17,810 nucleotides of DNA from Actinomycetota bacterium (GCA_947481755.1 CANKHS010000011.1:1-17810); one strand, 5' to 3'. Counted from the stretch's first letter, positions 1-6,648 are shown. The notes: generated by a model not told the origin, from the sequence alone. Made by a program: numbers and translations.

Positions 1-381
1 AAAGCCCGCTAGCAGCGCGACGACTGCGTACCCCATCGGCCACGACAACCCATCGTCGGGCACCTTCCGGATCGCTCGTCGACGACTCCACATCACCAGA
101 CACACCCCAAGCGGCCCCAAGAGAATTGCGATGACCGCCGCAATCACACCCTGCGATCGCCGCAGACCGGCGTCCAGCACCACGACAGCCGCCCATAGCC
201 CCCATACGAACGCGGCAACCCAGACGAACGGTGGCCACACGACGGCCGCAAGCAGGAACACGATGACCAGCAGGAGGCCAACGAGAGGGCGTGGCCAGCG
301 GGCCCAACCGGCCAGCCAGAGCAAGCGCGGCGCACGCCTGAGGCGATTGCGGCGCCGCTGTCGGGGCTCGCTCGCTGCCAT
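1..381 (-). CDS. Multi-pass membrane protein, N-terminal part (cut by window edge)
   Basis: An open frame runs from an ATG at 381 down to base 1 without a stop, giving 127 visible residues; the C-terminus lies outside the window. The first 31 residues are very basic (many Arg, with Trp), followed by hydrophobic stretches at about residues 32-49, 51-69 and 79-98 and the start of a fourth from about 115. An Arg-rich loop (about 99-106) follows the third, which suggests a small inner-membrane protein with a cytoplasmic N-terminus. The start lies 3 nt after the lepB stop (TAG CCG ATG), the same junction seen between rpsP and khpA, so it is probably translated by coupling to lepB. I do not recognise the family. 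RNase HII often follows lepB in actinobacteria, but this is clearly not that enzyme. Confidence 0.7.
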   Translation of the reverse strand, partial: MAASEPRQRRRNRLRRAPRLLWLAGWARWPRPLVGLLLVIVFLLAAVVWPPFVWVAAFVWGLWAAVVVLDAGLRRSQGVIAAVIAILLGPLGVCLVMWSRRRAIRKVPDDGLSWPMGYAVVALLAGF

Positions 382-384
382 CGG

Positions 385-984
385 CTACCAGATCGAGATG
401 CGGCTGGGCGGCCAGTACGACATGAAGGCAACGCCAATCATCTGATCACGCGTAATCGGGCCCCAGTTGCGGGAGTCATCGGAGTCTGCACGGTTATCGC
501 CCATCATGAAGTAGCGGTCCGCCGGAATCGTGGTCGGGCCAAAATCGTCCTGTGGACTCGACACAAACGCCTGCTCCGGGAACGAACAGCCGGGCGTGCT
601 CTTGATGGCCTGGCCCTCCTGTGGACCCTTGCCAGAGCAAATGTAGACGTGGCCACCGATGGCGCCAATCGTCTCACCCGGCATGCCGATCAGTCGCTTG
701 ACGAACGTCTCATCCGACGCCGTATTCGTGTCGTAGACATCGGCGCCGACGCCGTTGGGATGAAACACGATGATCTGGTTGCGCGTGGGATCAGCGAAGC
801 GAAGGGTAAAGCGCGAGGCAATGATCCGCTCGCCAATCGCGATCGTTGGCTCCATCGAGCCAGACGGCACGCGGTACGGCTTGACGATAAAGGCCTGGAC
901 GAGATAGGCGATACCAATCGCCACAGCGACGGTGAGCACAAGGTCGACGACCGGGTGCTTGCGGAAGCTAGTCAGCGATGCCAC
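385..984 (-). CDS. lepB: Signal peptidase I
   Basis: Membrane-bound Ser/Lys protease that removes signal peptides from proteins exported by Sec or Tat. The 199-residue product has one hydrophobic segment at about residues 14-33, then the S26 motifs in order: PSGSMEPT with the nucleophile Ser43, the KR motif with general base Lys96 (FVKRLIGMPGE), and the GDNR box at 162-165 followed by the conserved S-x-DSR-xWG stretch. Length and single anchor fit the short Gram-positive type. The start is GTG, with GAGG centred about 8 nt upstream. It follows rplS after 44 nt, as in mycobacteria, and is the penultimate visible gene of the minus-strand cluster. All catalytic residues are present, so it should be active. 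Confidence 0.97.
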   Translation of the reverse strand: MASLTSFRKHPVVDLVLTVAVAIGIAYLVQAFIVKPYRVPSGSMEPTIAIGERIIASRFTLRFADPTRNQIIVFHPNGVGADVYDTNTASDETFVKRLIGMPGETIGAIGGHVYICSGKGPQEGQAIKSTPGCSFPEQAFVSSPQDDFGPTTIPADRYFMMGDNRADSDDSRNWGPITRDQMIGVAFMSYWPPSRISIW

Positions 985-1028
985 GTGAACCTCATACTAC
1001 GACGCGCGCACGCGGCCGTGGCACGTGC

Positions 1029-1370
1029 CTACTGGAGCTTCTCGCGGATGCGCGCCTGCTTGCCGACCTTGTCGCGCAGGTAGTACAGCTTCGCGCGGCG
1101 AACCATGCCGATTGCGCCCACATCGATCTTGGCGATCTTGGGGGAGTGAAGCGGGAACGTACGCTCAACGCCAACACCGAACGACTGCTTGCGGACCGTA
1201 AAGGTCTCGCGCGTGCCGTGGCCATGGCGCTTGATGCAGACACCCTCAAAGACCTGAACGCGCTGGCGGTTGCCCTCGATCACGCGGAAATGGACCTTGA
1301 CGGAGTCCCCAGCTTTGAACTGAGGGACTTCCCGGCGCTGTGCTGCTTCGATCTCTTCGACAATGTTCAT
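1029..1370 (-). CDS. rplS: 50S ribosomal protein L19
   Basis: Component of the large subunit at the 30S-50S interface. The 113-residue product matches the family's usual length and shows its hallmarks: [29 protein letters not shown], then [26 protein letters not shown], and the basic tail [22 protein letters not shown]. The start is ATG. It lies 58 nt downstream of trmD, in the classical rimM-trmD-rplS order. The leader holds two GGATCC copies that can pair and would enclose the Shine-Dalgarno core AGGA. The 12-mer TAGGATCCCGCC in front of the start is repeated exactly in front of rpsP. A GGCACGTGCC palindrome lies at the stop codon. Confidence 0.98.
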   Translation of the reverse strand: MNIVEEIEAAQRREVPQFKAGDSVKVHFRVIEGNRQRVQVFEGVCIKRHGHGTRETFTVRKQSFGVGVERTFPLHSPKIAKIDVGAIGMVRRAKLYYLRDKVGKQARIREKLQ

Positions 1371-1377
1371 ACGGGCG

Positions 1378-1401
1378 GGATCCTAGCCCAAAACCGGATC
1401 C
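1378..1401 (-). promoter_or_regulatory. Possible SD-sequestering hairpin in the rplS leader
   Basis: In the trmD-rplS gap two GGATCC copies (1396-1401 and 1378-1383) flank a 12-nt loop. GGATCC is self-complementary, so the two copies can form a 6-bp stem. The proximal copy contains the AGGA ribosome binding core, 10 nt from the rplS ATG. Flanking GCGGG and CCCGC could extend the pairing imperfectly. Translational control of rplS is an inference; no known L19 leader motif was recognised. Confidence 0.3.
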
Positions 1402-1428
1402 GACCCCGCAGGTACCCCTCGGAGGTGA

Positions 1429-2139
1429 TCAACTTTGCTTTGGGGTCTGACCCCTAAGCAAAGCTGCTTGCGCCTCGGACTGCGCTCTGCGCCAGGCCGC
1501 GATACGGCCATGATCGCCCGAACGGAGGATCTCCGGCACCTCCCAGCCACGAAACTCGAGTGGTCGGGTGTAGTGCGGATACTCCGGTAGGCCGTCGAGT
1601 GCGGGCGCGAACGACTCTTCTTCCGCCGACTCGTCGTGGCCCAGCGCTCCGGGTAGGTGTCGCGTGACGGCGTCCACCACCACCATCGCCGCCACCTCCC
1701 CACCCGCCAGCACGTACGGACCGAGCGAGAGCGTCTCCGTGGCCACGTGGTCGAGCACGCGCTGGTCAAAGCCCTCGTAGCGCCCGCAGAGCAGCGTGAT
1801 TGCACCCGCACCGGCGAGTTCGCGCGAGTACGCGTCGTCAAACCGCCGTCCGCGCGCGTCGAGCGCGATGATGCGGCGCTCGTTGCGCACGCCATCGAGC
1901 GGCTGGCCGTAGACGCCCTCAACGGCCGCGACCGTCGTGTCAACGCGCACCACCATGCCTGCCCCACCGCCGTACGGCGTGTCGTCGACAGCGTGGTGCG
2001 GCAGGTCGCTAAACGGGCGCATGTCGTGGACGCCAAGCGCGAGCTCACCGTCGAGCGCGTTCTTGATGTGCCGCTCCTCGCCCAGCCAATCGAACCAGGC
2101 GGGGAAGAGCGTCAGGATGTCGAGCGAGAGCATCCGCAC
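1429..2139 (-). CDS. trmD: tRNA (guanine-N1)-methyltransferase TrmD
   Basis: SPOUT-family enzyme that uses S-adenosylmethionine to make m1G37 in tRNAs, preventing +1 frameshifting. Family motifs are all present in the 236 residues: LDILTLFP at the N-terminus, PYGGGAGMV, the knot segment CGRYEGFDQRV, VLAGGE, the linker EESFAPALDGLPEYPHYTRP, and VPEILRSGDHGRIAAWRR. The first in-frame start is GTG at 2139, but ATG at 2133 gives MLSLDILTLFP and looks at least as likely; neither has a clear SD. It lies 29 nt after rimM. The last 11 or so codons (after AAWRRAQSEAQ) are built from a 31-nt near-perfect palindrome whose core resembles the repeats downstream of ftsY, so the tail may be a repeat-derived replacement. 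Confidence 0.97.
   Translation of the reverse strand: MRMLSLDILTLFPAWFDWLGEERHIKNALDGELALGVHDMRPFSDLPHHAVDDTPYGGGAGMVVRVDTTVAAVEGVYGQPLDGVRNERRIIALDARGRRFDDAYSRELAGAGAITLLCGRYEGFDQRVLDHVATETLSLGPYVLAGGEVAAMVVVDAVTRHLPGALGHDESAEEESFAPALDGLPEYPHYTRPLEFRGWEVPEILRSGDHGRIAAWRRAQSEAQAALLRGQTPKQS
1433..1463 (-). repeat. 31-nt palindromic element forming the trmD 3' end
   Basis: Read on the minus strand, 8-nt perfect inverted arms CTTTGCTT and AAGCAAAG flank the 15-nt core AGGGGTCAGACCCCA; the core is itself nearly palindromic, so only one symmetric pair fails. It lies inside the last trmD codons (encoding roughly LLRGQTPKQ). The core matches the core of the three 35-nt elements near ftsY at 12 of 15 positions, although the arms differ. 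There is no following T-tract, so a simple intrinsic terminator is unlikely. Confidence 0.7.
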
Positions 2140-2168
2140 ATGATGACTGTTAGGCCGAAGGTGTGGCT

Positions 2169-2675
2169 CTACTCGACGGGTTCAATCTCGAAACCGTCGA
2201 CCAGTACCAGTCGACGACCTGAGATATCAACCGTCGGGACCACAGCCGCGACAAACGGCACCCGCGCCTCGCCGATCAGAAGCGTGTCGTGCGCGACACC
2301 ATCCTCGACCGCAGTGATCTCGCCCAGCGATGTGCCGTCGGCGTACTCGATCGTGCAGCCGATCAGATCGAAGCGGAAGTAGGCATCGTTGTCCGGCTCG
2401 GGCAAGGCCGCTCGGAGCAATTCGAGCGGTGCGCCACGCAGTGCCTCACAGGCCGAACGATCGGCAGCGCCCGCGAGGTTGATCAGCGGGGCGAGCTCGT
2501 CGCCGCGACTCCGCGAGACCGTACGCTCGGTGCCATTGACGAGCACCACACTGTCCTGCGGAAAATCCCACCAACCACACGGATCGGCAACGCGAAACGA
2601 ACCATCCAGACCATGCGGCTTGCCGACCGTGCCGACACGCACGCGCTCGGGGCGCCACGGAAAGGCGTCGCTCAT
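2169..2675 (-). CDS. rimM: 16S rRNA-processing / 30S maturation factor RimM
   Basis: Assembly factor that binds S19 and helps mature the 30S head region. The 168-residue protein opens with VRVGTVGKPHGLDGSFRV, the G-rich signature of the N-terminal RimM beta-barrel. The C-terminal half is the PRC-barrel-like domain, recognisable in YFRFDLIGCTIEYADGTSLGEITAV, then VPFVAAVVPTVDISGRRLVL. Length is typical. Its ATG overlaps the khpA stop in an ATGA arrangement (2672-2675), so translation is probably coupled. TrmD follows after 29 nt. Conservation between the two barrels is low, as is usual for this family. Confidence 0.96.
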   Translation of the reverse strand: MSDAFPWRPERVRVGTVGKPHGLDGSFRVADPCGWWDFPQDSVVLVNGTERTVSRSRGDELAPLINLAGAADRSACEALRGAPLELLRAALPEPDNDAYFRFDLIGCTIEYADGTSLGEITAVEDGVAHDTLLIGEARVPFVAAVVPTVDISGRRLVLVDGFEIEPVE

Positions 2676-2947
2676 ACGGGTTGAGCAGCAGGCGACTCGT
2701 CGACCTCGACGAGTACACGACGACCGCTCTTGACGGCACCTGCGCGCACGACCGAACGAATCGCTCGCACGACACGACCGCCACGGCCAATCACCTTGCC
2801 GCGATCCTCCGGCGCCACGACAATGCGCAGCACAATCGCCTCTTCCGTCATCTCGACCGTCACCTTGACGGCGTCGGGCTCATCGACCAGGCCGAGTACG
2901 AGGTACTCGCACAGCTCCCGAACGTCCTTCGGGGGCTCGACCCCCAT
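2672..2947 (-). CDS. khpA: KH-domain RNA-binding protein KhpA
   Basis: Small single-KH RNA-binding protein. In Gram-positive bacteria KhpA works with KhpB/Jag in RNA metabolism and cell elongation; it is the counterpart of M. tuberculosis Rv2908c. The 91 residues contain the GxxG loop in GKVIGRGGRVVRAIRSVVRA, preceded by the VTVEMTEEAIVLRIVVAPED strands, and end with a short acidic/Pro tail. Its position between rpsP and rimM is the standard one. The ATG lies 3 nt after the rpsP stop (TAG CCG ATG) and its stop overlaps rimM by ATGA. A 5-bp G/C hairpin (2931-2945) begins at the last base of the start codon and could affect initiation; no strong SD is visible. Confidence 0.95.
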   Translation of the reverse strand: MGVEPPKDVRELCEYLVLGLVDEPDAVKVTVEMTEEAIVLRIVVAPEDRGKVIGRGGRVVRAIRSVVRAGAVKSGRRVLVEVDESPAAQPV

Positions 2948-2950
2948 CGG

Positions 2951-3190
2951 CTAAATGATGCCTTGCTTTTGCAGCAGGCGATAGACGGGCTGCGAAGGCT
3001 GAGCGCCCTTGCTGAGCCAATGCTTGGCGCGAGCCTCGTCGATTTCGATCAACGATGGCTCGAGCTGAGGGTTGTAACGCCCAATCGACTCGATCGCGCG
3101 GCCATCGCGCGGCGAGGCGTCGTCGGTGACGACAACGCGGTAGATGGGGTTCTTCTTGGACCCAAAGCGGGAGAGACGAATTTTGACCAC
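2951..3190 (-). CDS. rpsP: 30S ribosomal protein S16
   Basis: Small-subunit protein important for 30S assembly. The 79-residue product starts [22 protein letters not shown] and continues [16 protein letters not shown], both diagnostic, with the [18 protein letters not shown] segment near the end. The start codon is GTG. The ribosome binding region TAGGATCCCGCC overlaps the ffh stop codon and is identical to the 12-mer before rplS. It lies between ffh and khpA with almost no spacing, in the conserved ffh-rpsP-khpA-rimM-trmD-rplS order, so it is surely co-transcribed. Confidence 0.98.
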   Translation of the reverse strand: MVKIRLSRFGSKKNPIYRVVVTDDASPRDGRAIESIGRYNPQLEPSLIEIDEARAKHWLSKGAQPSQPVYRLLQKQGII

Positions 3191-3202
3191 GGCGGGATCC
3201 TA
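3191..3202 (-). promoter_or_regulatory. rpsP ribosome binding site, same 12-mer as before rplS
   Basis: On the minus strand TAGGATCCCGCC immediately precedes the rpsP GTG; its TAG is the ffh stop codon. The same 12 bases occur at 1374-1385, three bases farther from the rplS ATG. AGGA is the SD-complementary part. It explains the choice of the GTG start. Confidence 0.6.
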
Positions 3203-4534
3203 CATCTTTCCTTGCATATTAGGCGGCAGCATAGGCATTTTTGGCTTTTTTCCACTCGCCATCTGCTTCATCATCTTCTTCATCTGCTCGTACTGCTTGA
3301 GCAATTCGTTGACCTGCTGGACCGTCACGCCCGAGCCAGCAGCGATGCGCGCACGGCGAGAACCATTGATCACCGAAGGGTTTTTGCGCTCCTGCATCGT
3401 CATCGAGAGAATGATCGCCTCGACGCGATCGAGCTGCCCGTCATCGATGTTGGCGTTCTTCAGCTGCTTGCCAACGCCCGGCAGCATGCCGAGCACCGAC
3501 GAGAGCGAACCCATCTTGCGGATCGAGTTGAGCTGGTCGAGCATGTCGTCGAGGCCAAACTCGGCCTTGCGCATCTTGCGCTCGAGCTCCTCGGCCTTGT
3601 CCTTATCGACGAACTCTTCCGCCTTCTCGATCAGGCTCAGAACGTCGCCCATGCCTAGGATGCGCGAGGCGAGGCGCTCCGGGTGGAACTCCTCAATCTG
3701 ATCGATCTTCTCGCCCGTCGTGATGACCTTGATCGGCACACCCGTGATGGCACGAACCGAGAGGGCCGCGCCACCGCGCGCATCGCCGTCGAGCTTCGTC
3801 AGGATCAGACCGTCAAAGGCGATCGCGGCCTGGAAGTTTTGCGCGGTCACCACCGCGTCCTGGCCGGTCATGCTGTCGAGCACGAGCAGCGTGTCGGTTG
3901 GGCGCACCGCGTCGCGGATCTTGACGAGCTCGCCCATCAGGTCCTTGTCGACCGTCAGACGGCCAGCGGTATCGACGATGACAACATCGCGACCCTGCTC
4001 CTTCGCCTGCTGGATACCCCACTTCGCGATCTCGACTGGATCCATGTCGGTGCCACGCTCGTAGACGGGCACACCGGCCTCCGTGCCGACGGTGACGAGC
4101 TGCTGGATCGCGGCGGGTCGATAGACGTCGCAGGCCACCAGAGCGGGCTTCTTGCCCTGCTTCGCGATGAGCTTGGCGAGCTTCGCGCAGGTCGTCGTCT
4201 TGCCGGAACCCTGCAGACCACAGACGAGGATCACCGCAGGATTGCCCGCGAGTGAGAGTTTCGACGAGCCCTCACCCATCAGCTTCGTCAGTTCGTCATG
4301 GACGATCTTGACGACCTCTTGGCCTGGCGTCAGGCTCTCCGACACCTCGGAGCCAAGCGCGCGCTCCTTGACCGTTGCGACGAACTGCTTGACGACGTCG
4401 AAGTTGACGTCGGCCTCGAGCAATGCGAGACGGATCTCGCGGATCGCAGCATTGACATCGTCCTCACTGAGACGCCCACGCGAACGCAGGTCGCCGAGAA
4501 CGTCGCCGAGTCGGTCGGAGAGAGAGTCAAGCAT
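3200..4534 (-). CDS. ffh: Signal recognition particle protein Ffh (SRP54)
   Basis: GTPase of the SRP that binds hydrophobic signal sequences and 4.5S RNA and docks with FtsY. Numbered from ATG 4534, the 444 residues show the N domain (MLDSLSDRLGDVLGDLRSRGRLSEDDVNAAIREIRLALLEADV), the P-loop GLQGSGKTT (106-114), DTAGR (188-192) and TKLDGDARGG (246-255). A Met-rich M domain follows from about 325, with the RNA-binding segment NGSRRARIAAGSGVTVQQVNELLKQ and a tail ending MLPPNMQGKM. The frame stays open for 80 codons upstream of this ATG, but that extension overlaps the divergent CYTH gene and has no family similarity. The family start MLDSL is therefore preferred. A TATCAT box 7 nt upstream hints at a leaderless mRNA. 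Confidence 0.97.
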   Translation of the reverse strand: MLDSLSDRLGDVLGDLRSRGRLSEDDVNAAIREIRLALLEADVNFDVVKQFVATVKERALGSEVSESLTPGQEVVKIVHDELTKLMGEGSSKLSLAGNPAVILVCGLQGSGKTTTCAKLAKLIAKQGKKPALVACDVYRPAAIQQLVTVGTEAGVPVYERGTDMDPVEIAKWGIQQAKEQGRDVVIVDTAGRLTVDKDLMGELVKIRDAVRPTDTLLVLDSMTGQDAVVTAQNFQAAIAFDGLILTKLDGDARGGAALSVRAITGVPIKVITTGEKIDQIEEFHPERLASRILGMGDVLSLIEKAEEFVDKDKAEELERKMRKAEFGLDDMLDQLNSIRKMGSLSSVLGMLPGVGKQLKNANIDDGQLDRVEAIILSMTMQERKNPSVINGSRRARIAAGSGVTVQQVNELLKQYEQMKKMMKQMASGKKPKMPMLPPNMQGKM

Positions 4535-4541
4535 TGGTCGG

Positions 4542-4547
4542 ATGATA
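4542..4547 (-). promoter_or_regulatory. Candidate -10 box for ffh (leaderless type)
   Basis: TATCAT on the minus strand ends 7 nt before the ffh ATG, the spacing expected for leaderless transcripts common in actinobacteria. There is no SD in front of ffh. A CGGACA sequence 16 nt farther upstream is a weak -35 match. This divergent 66-nt gap must hold promoters for both ffh and the CYTH gene; I could not identify the one for the CYTH gene. Confidence 0.3.
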
Positions 4548-4600
4548 CGGGGTTGAGGGCCCATGTCCGCCGCATCAGATGGAAGAATGGGGTCTAGCGC

Positions 4601-5248
4601 ATGGAAATCGAGCTCCAGTACCTCTACACCGGCGACGGTCCTCTGATCGTGCCCGTGGAACTCGCGAACTTCACGCTCGCCGGCTCGCAGATGTTCGACA
4701 TTCGCGATTCGTTTTTCGACACCAGCAACCTCGATTTGCGGCGTGCCGGGTGCTCGTTGCGCGTGCGGCGCCAATCGAACCTGCCGACGCCGATCCTGAC
4801 ATGGAAAGGCTCCTCAACCAGGCGTCCCGATCGCGCCCGCGAGCGCGAGGAGATCGAGGCTCCCGTCGATCACATCCCTGCTGATGGTGCTGAGATGGTC
4901 GAAATGATCACCGCCGCAGGCTTGCTCGGAAAGGTCACTGATGTACTCGGCAACACGCCCACGCTCGCATTGATTGGTGAGCTCGAGAATCGACGCAGCA
5001 CGCACGATTATGTCCAGGGCCTCCACCGCGTCGAACTCTGCTGGGACCGACTGCGCTTTCCGCTCGGACCAGCCCAGATTCGTCTCGAACTTGAGACGCA
5101 GAACGACGCTGCCGGTCGCTTCATCGGTGCCTTCGACGAAGAACTGCGGGCGCTATTGAATGGTGACCTGACCGACGCCGAGTACGGCAAGGCGAAAGAA
5201 CTCTGCGTGCGGCTCTACCCCGAGCTGTTTACACCCAAAGCTGCCTGA
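4601..5248 (+). CDS. CYTH-domain (triphosphate tunnel metalloenzyme-like) protein
   Basis: CYTH proteins fold into an eight-stranded tunnel binding triphosphates; members are class IV adenylate cyclases, thiamine triphosphatases and inorganic triphosphatases. The 215 residues carry the expected ladder: N-terminal MEIELQY, FFDTSNLDLRRAGCSLRVRR (38-57), LTWKG (Lys69), REREEIEAP (about 80-88), LENRR (129-132), VELCWDRLRFPLG (145-156), RLELETQ (161-167) and GKAKEL near the end. The first motif is normally ExExK; here it is E2-I-E4-L-Q6, so the lysine is replaced by Gln. That may alter or abolish triphosphate chemistry. It is one of only two plus-strand genes and sits divergent to ffh and convergent to phr, as an interruption of the conserved cluster. 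The substrate cannot be predicted. Confidence 0.85.
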   Translation: MEIELQYLYTGDGPLIVPVELANFTLAGSQMFDIRDSFFDTSNLDLRRAGCSLRVRRQSNLPTPILTWKGSSTRRPDRAREREEIEAPVDHIPADGAEMVEMITAAGLLGKVTDVLGNTPTLALIGELENRRSTHDYVQGLHRVELCWDRLRFPLGPAQIRLELETQNDAAGRFIGAFDEELRALLNGDLTDAEYGKAKELCVRLYPELFTPKAA

Positions 5249-5280
5249 TACCTCCGCGCCCCGTGCGCAGCAGGTTGCCT

Positions 5281-5320
5281 CGTAGCGACATTTTGGGCCC
5301 GGGCCCAGAATGCCGCCTCG
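5281..5320. terminator. 40-nt palindrome between convergent CYTH and phr genes
   Basis: An imperfect inverted repeat is centred between 5300 and 5301 on GGGCCCGGGCCC and flanked by ATTTT / AGAAT and CGTAGCGAC / GCCGCCTCG. Sixteen of 20 symmetric pairs are Watson-Crick. In RNA read from the minus strand two of the remaining pairs become U-G wobbles, in plus-strand RNA only one, so the hairpin is somewhat better in the phr transcript. It begins 32 nt after the CYTH stop and ends 2 nt beyond the phr stop. No T-tract follows on either side, so termination is plausible but unproven. Confidence 0.5.
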
Positions 5321-5322
5321 TC

Positions 5323-6648
5323 TCAGCTCTTCTCCGCCGCTACTGCCTTGTACGCCGCCAACGTCTTGTCGCGCTCGATTGCGTGCTCGACGATCGGCGC
5401 TGGGCGGTCCGGTGCCCACCGAGCCGCGTAGGCACCCGTCGGATCGAAGCGCTCTTCCTGCAGCGTCGGGTTGAAGATGCGGAAATACGGAGCAGCGTCG
5501 AGACCCGTGCCTGCCACCCATTGCCACGAGCCCGCGTTGGAAGCGTGATCACCGTCGGTCAGGTGCGTGCGAAACCACTGCTCGCCGCGACGCCAGTCGA
5601 TGTGGAGGTCTTTGACGAGGAAGCTCGCGGTAACCATCCGAGCACGGTTGGCGACCGAACCCGTCTCGAGGAGTTGACGCATCGCAGCATCGACCATGCC
5701 AAACCCCGTCTCCCCACGTGTCCACGCCTCAAAGTGCGCGTCGGTACCGACCCACTCGATCTGGTCGTAGCGAGGATCAATGCAACGCTCGGCGAGGTCT
5801 GGATGGTGGTGCAGGACGTACTTAAACCAGTCCCGCCAGAGGAGCTCGCTCGAGAACTTTGATGCACCCGCACGATCGGCGACGTGCAACGCGCGGCGCG
5901 GCGAAAGCATGCCCTGACGCAAGTAGCCCGACAGGCGCGACGTGGCGTCCGGCTCTGCGACCAGATCGCGATCTTTGGCGTAGCGCGCAAGAAAGCCCTC
6001 GTCACGCCACGTGCGCAGGCGCGCGAGCGCGTGAGTCTCGCCGCCCCGCACATCCGAGCGCAGCGTCACCGGACGACCAACCAGGGTCTCGACGCTCGGG
6101 ATCTCCGGTGCCGGTGTTGCCAGCAGGCGACCCTTGAGGTCGTAGTCCTGCGGTGGCGCCGGCAACTCGGCGAGCACGCGTCTGACACCACGCGCATAGG
6201 CCGAGTAGGTGCGACAGGGATTGCCGTCCTTGGTCAACACCAGCTCGTGCGGGACGTTGACCTCGTCGTCCGAGACCAGCAGCTCGACACCGATGCCACG
6301 CAGGGCAGCTTCGACGGCACGTTCGATGACATCGGCGGCCGGCTCCTCATCGCGATTAGCGCAAACGCGCTCCACCCCGAGCTCCGTTGCGACCGCGACA
6401 AGCTGCTGAACCGTGTCACCACGGCGGACGATCAGTCCACCGCCACGCTCGGCAAGACGCGTCTGGAGATCCTCAAGGCCCTCGACGACGAAGCCCAGCT
6501 GGGCATGCCCCACGCCGCGGTGTTTCATGGCGGGGTCCAAGACGTAGACGAACGCCAACGGCGAACCCGACTGCAATGCAGCCGCAATTGCGTGCGAGTC
6601 GTCGAGACGAAGATCGCGGCGTAGCCAGATGAGTACAGGAGGCGTCAC
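5323..6648 (-). CDS. phr: Deoxyribodipyrimidine photolyase (class I CPD photolyase/cryptochrome family)
   Basis: Light-driven repair of cyclobutane pyrimidine dimers using FADH-. The 441 residues start PVLIWLRRDLRLDDSHAI (Rossmann antenna domain, about 1-130). The FAD domain has SRLSGYLRQGMLSPR (237-251), ELLWRDWF (268-275), TGFGMVDAAMRQL (314-326), NRARMVTASFLVKDLHIDWRRGEQWF (334-359) and NAGSWQWVAGTG (371-382). Trp299, Trp352 and Trp375 have spacings 53 and 23, exactly those of the E. coli electron-transfer triad W306/W359/W382. Asn371 and Trp377 match N378 and W384. The usual aromatic before the NR motif is Ser331. The start is GTG with no obvious SD. The gene interrupts the ffh-ftsY order and is flanked on both sides by palindromic repeats, suggesting later insertion. 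Confidence 0.95.
   Translation of the reverse strand: MTPPVLIWLRRDLRLDDSHAIAAALQSGSPLAFVYVLDPAMKHRGVGHAQLGFVVEGLEDLQTRLAERGGGLIVRRGDTVQQLVAVATELGVERVCANRDEEPAADVIERAVEAALRGIGVELLVSDDEVNVPHELVLTKDGNPCRTYSAYARGVRRVLAELPAPPQDYDLKGRLLATPAPEIPSVETLVGRPVTLRSDVRGGETHALARLRTWRDEGFLARYAKDRDLVAEPDATSRLSGYLRQGMLSPRRALHVADRAGASKFSSELLWRDWFKYVLHHHPDLAERCIDPRYDQIEWVGTDAHFEAWTRGETGFGMVDAAMRQLLETGSVANRARMVTASFLVKDLHIDWRRGEQWFRTHLTDGDHASNAGSWQWVAGTGLDAAPYFRIFNPTLQEERFDPTGAYAARWAPDRPAPIVEHAIERDKTLAAYKAVAAEKS

Noticed and set aside
144..437. Minus-strand 97-codon frame overlapping the end of lepB
   Set aside because: Out of frame with the membrane protein, whose hydrophobic segments and start junction are far more convincing.
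2681..3658. Long plus-strand open frame (325 codons) opposite khpA, rpsP and ffh
   Set aside because: It is antisense to three certain genes; its composition (His/Arg/Leu/Asp-rich) is that of a reverse-strand shadow in high-GC coding DNA, and no domain is recognisable.
4588..4600. Another member of the AGGGGTCAG element family upstream of the CYTH gene (ATGGGGTCTAGCG)
   Set aside because: Shares only GGGGTCT with the core and has no inverted arms.
4535..4774. 80-codon N-terminal extension of ffh
   Set aside because: Not similar to SRP54 N-termini, overlaps the divergent CYTH gene; the start at 4534 gives the family N-terminus.
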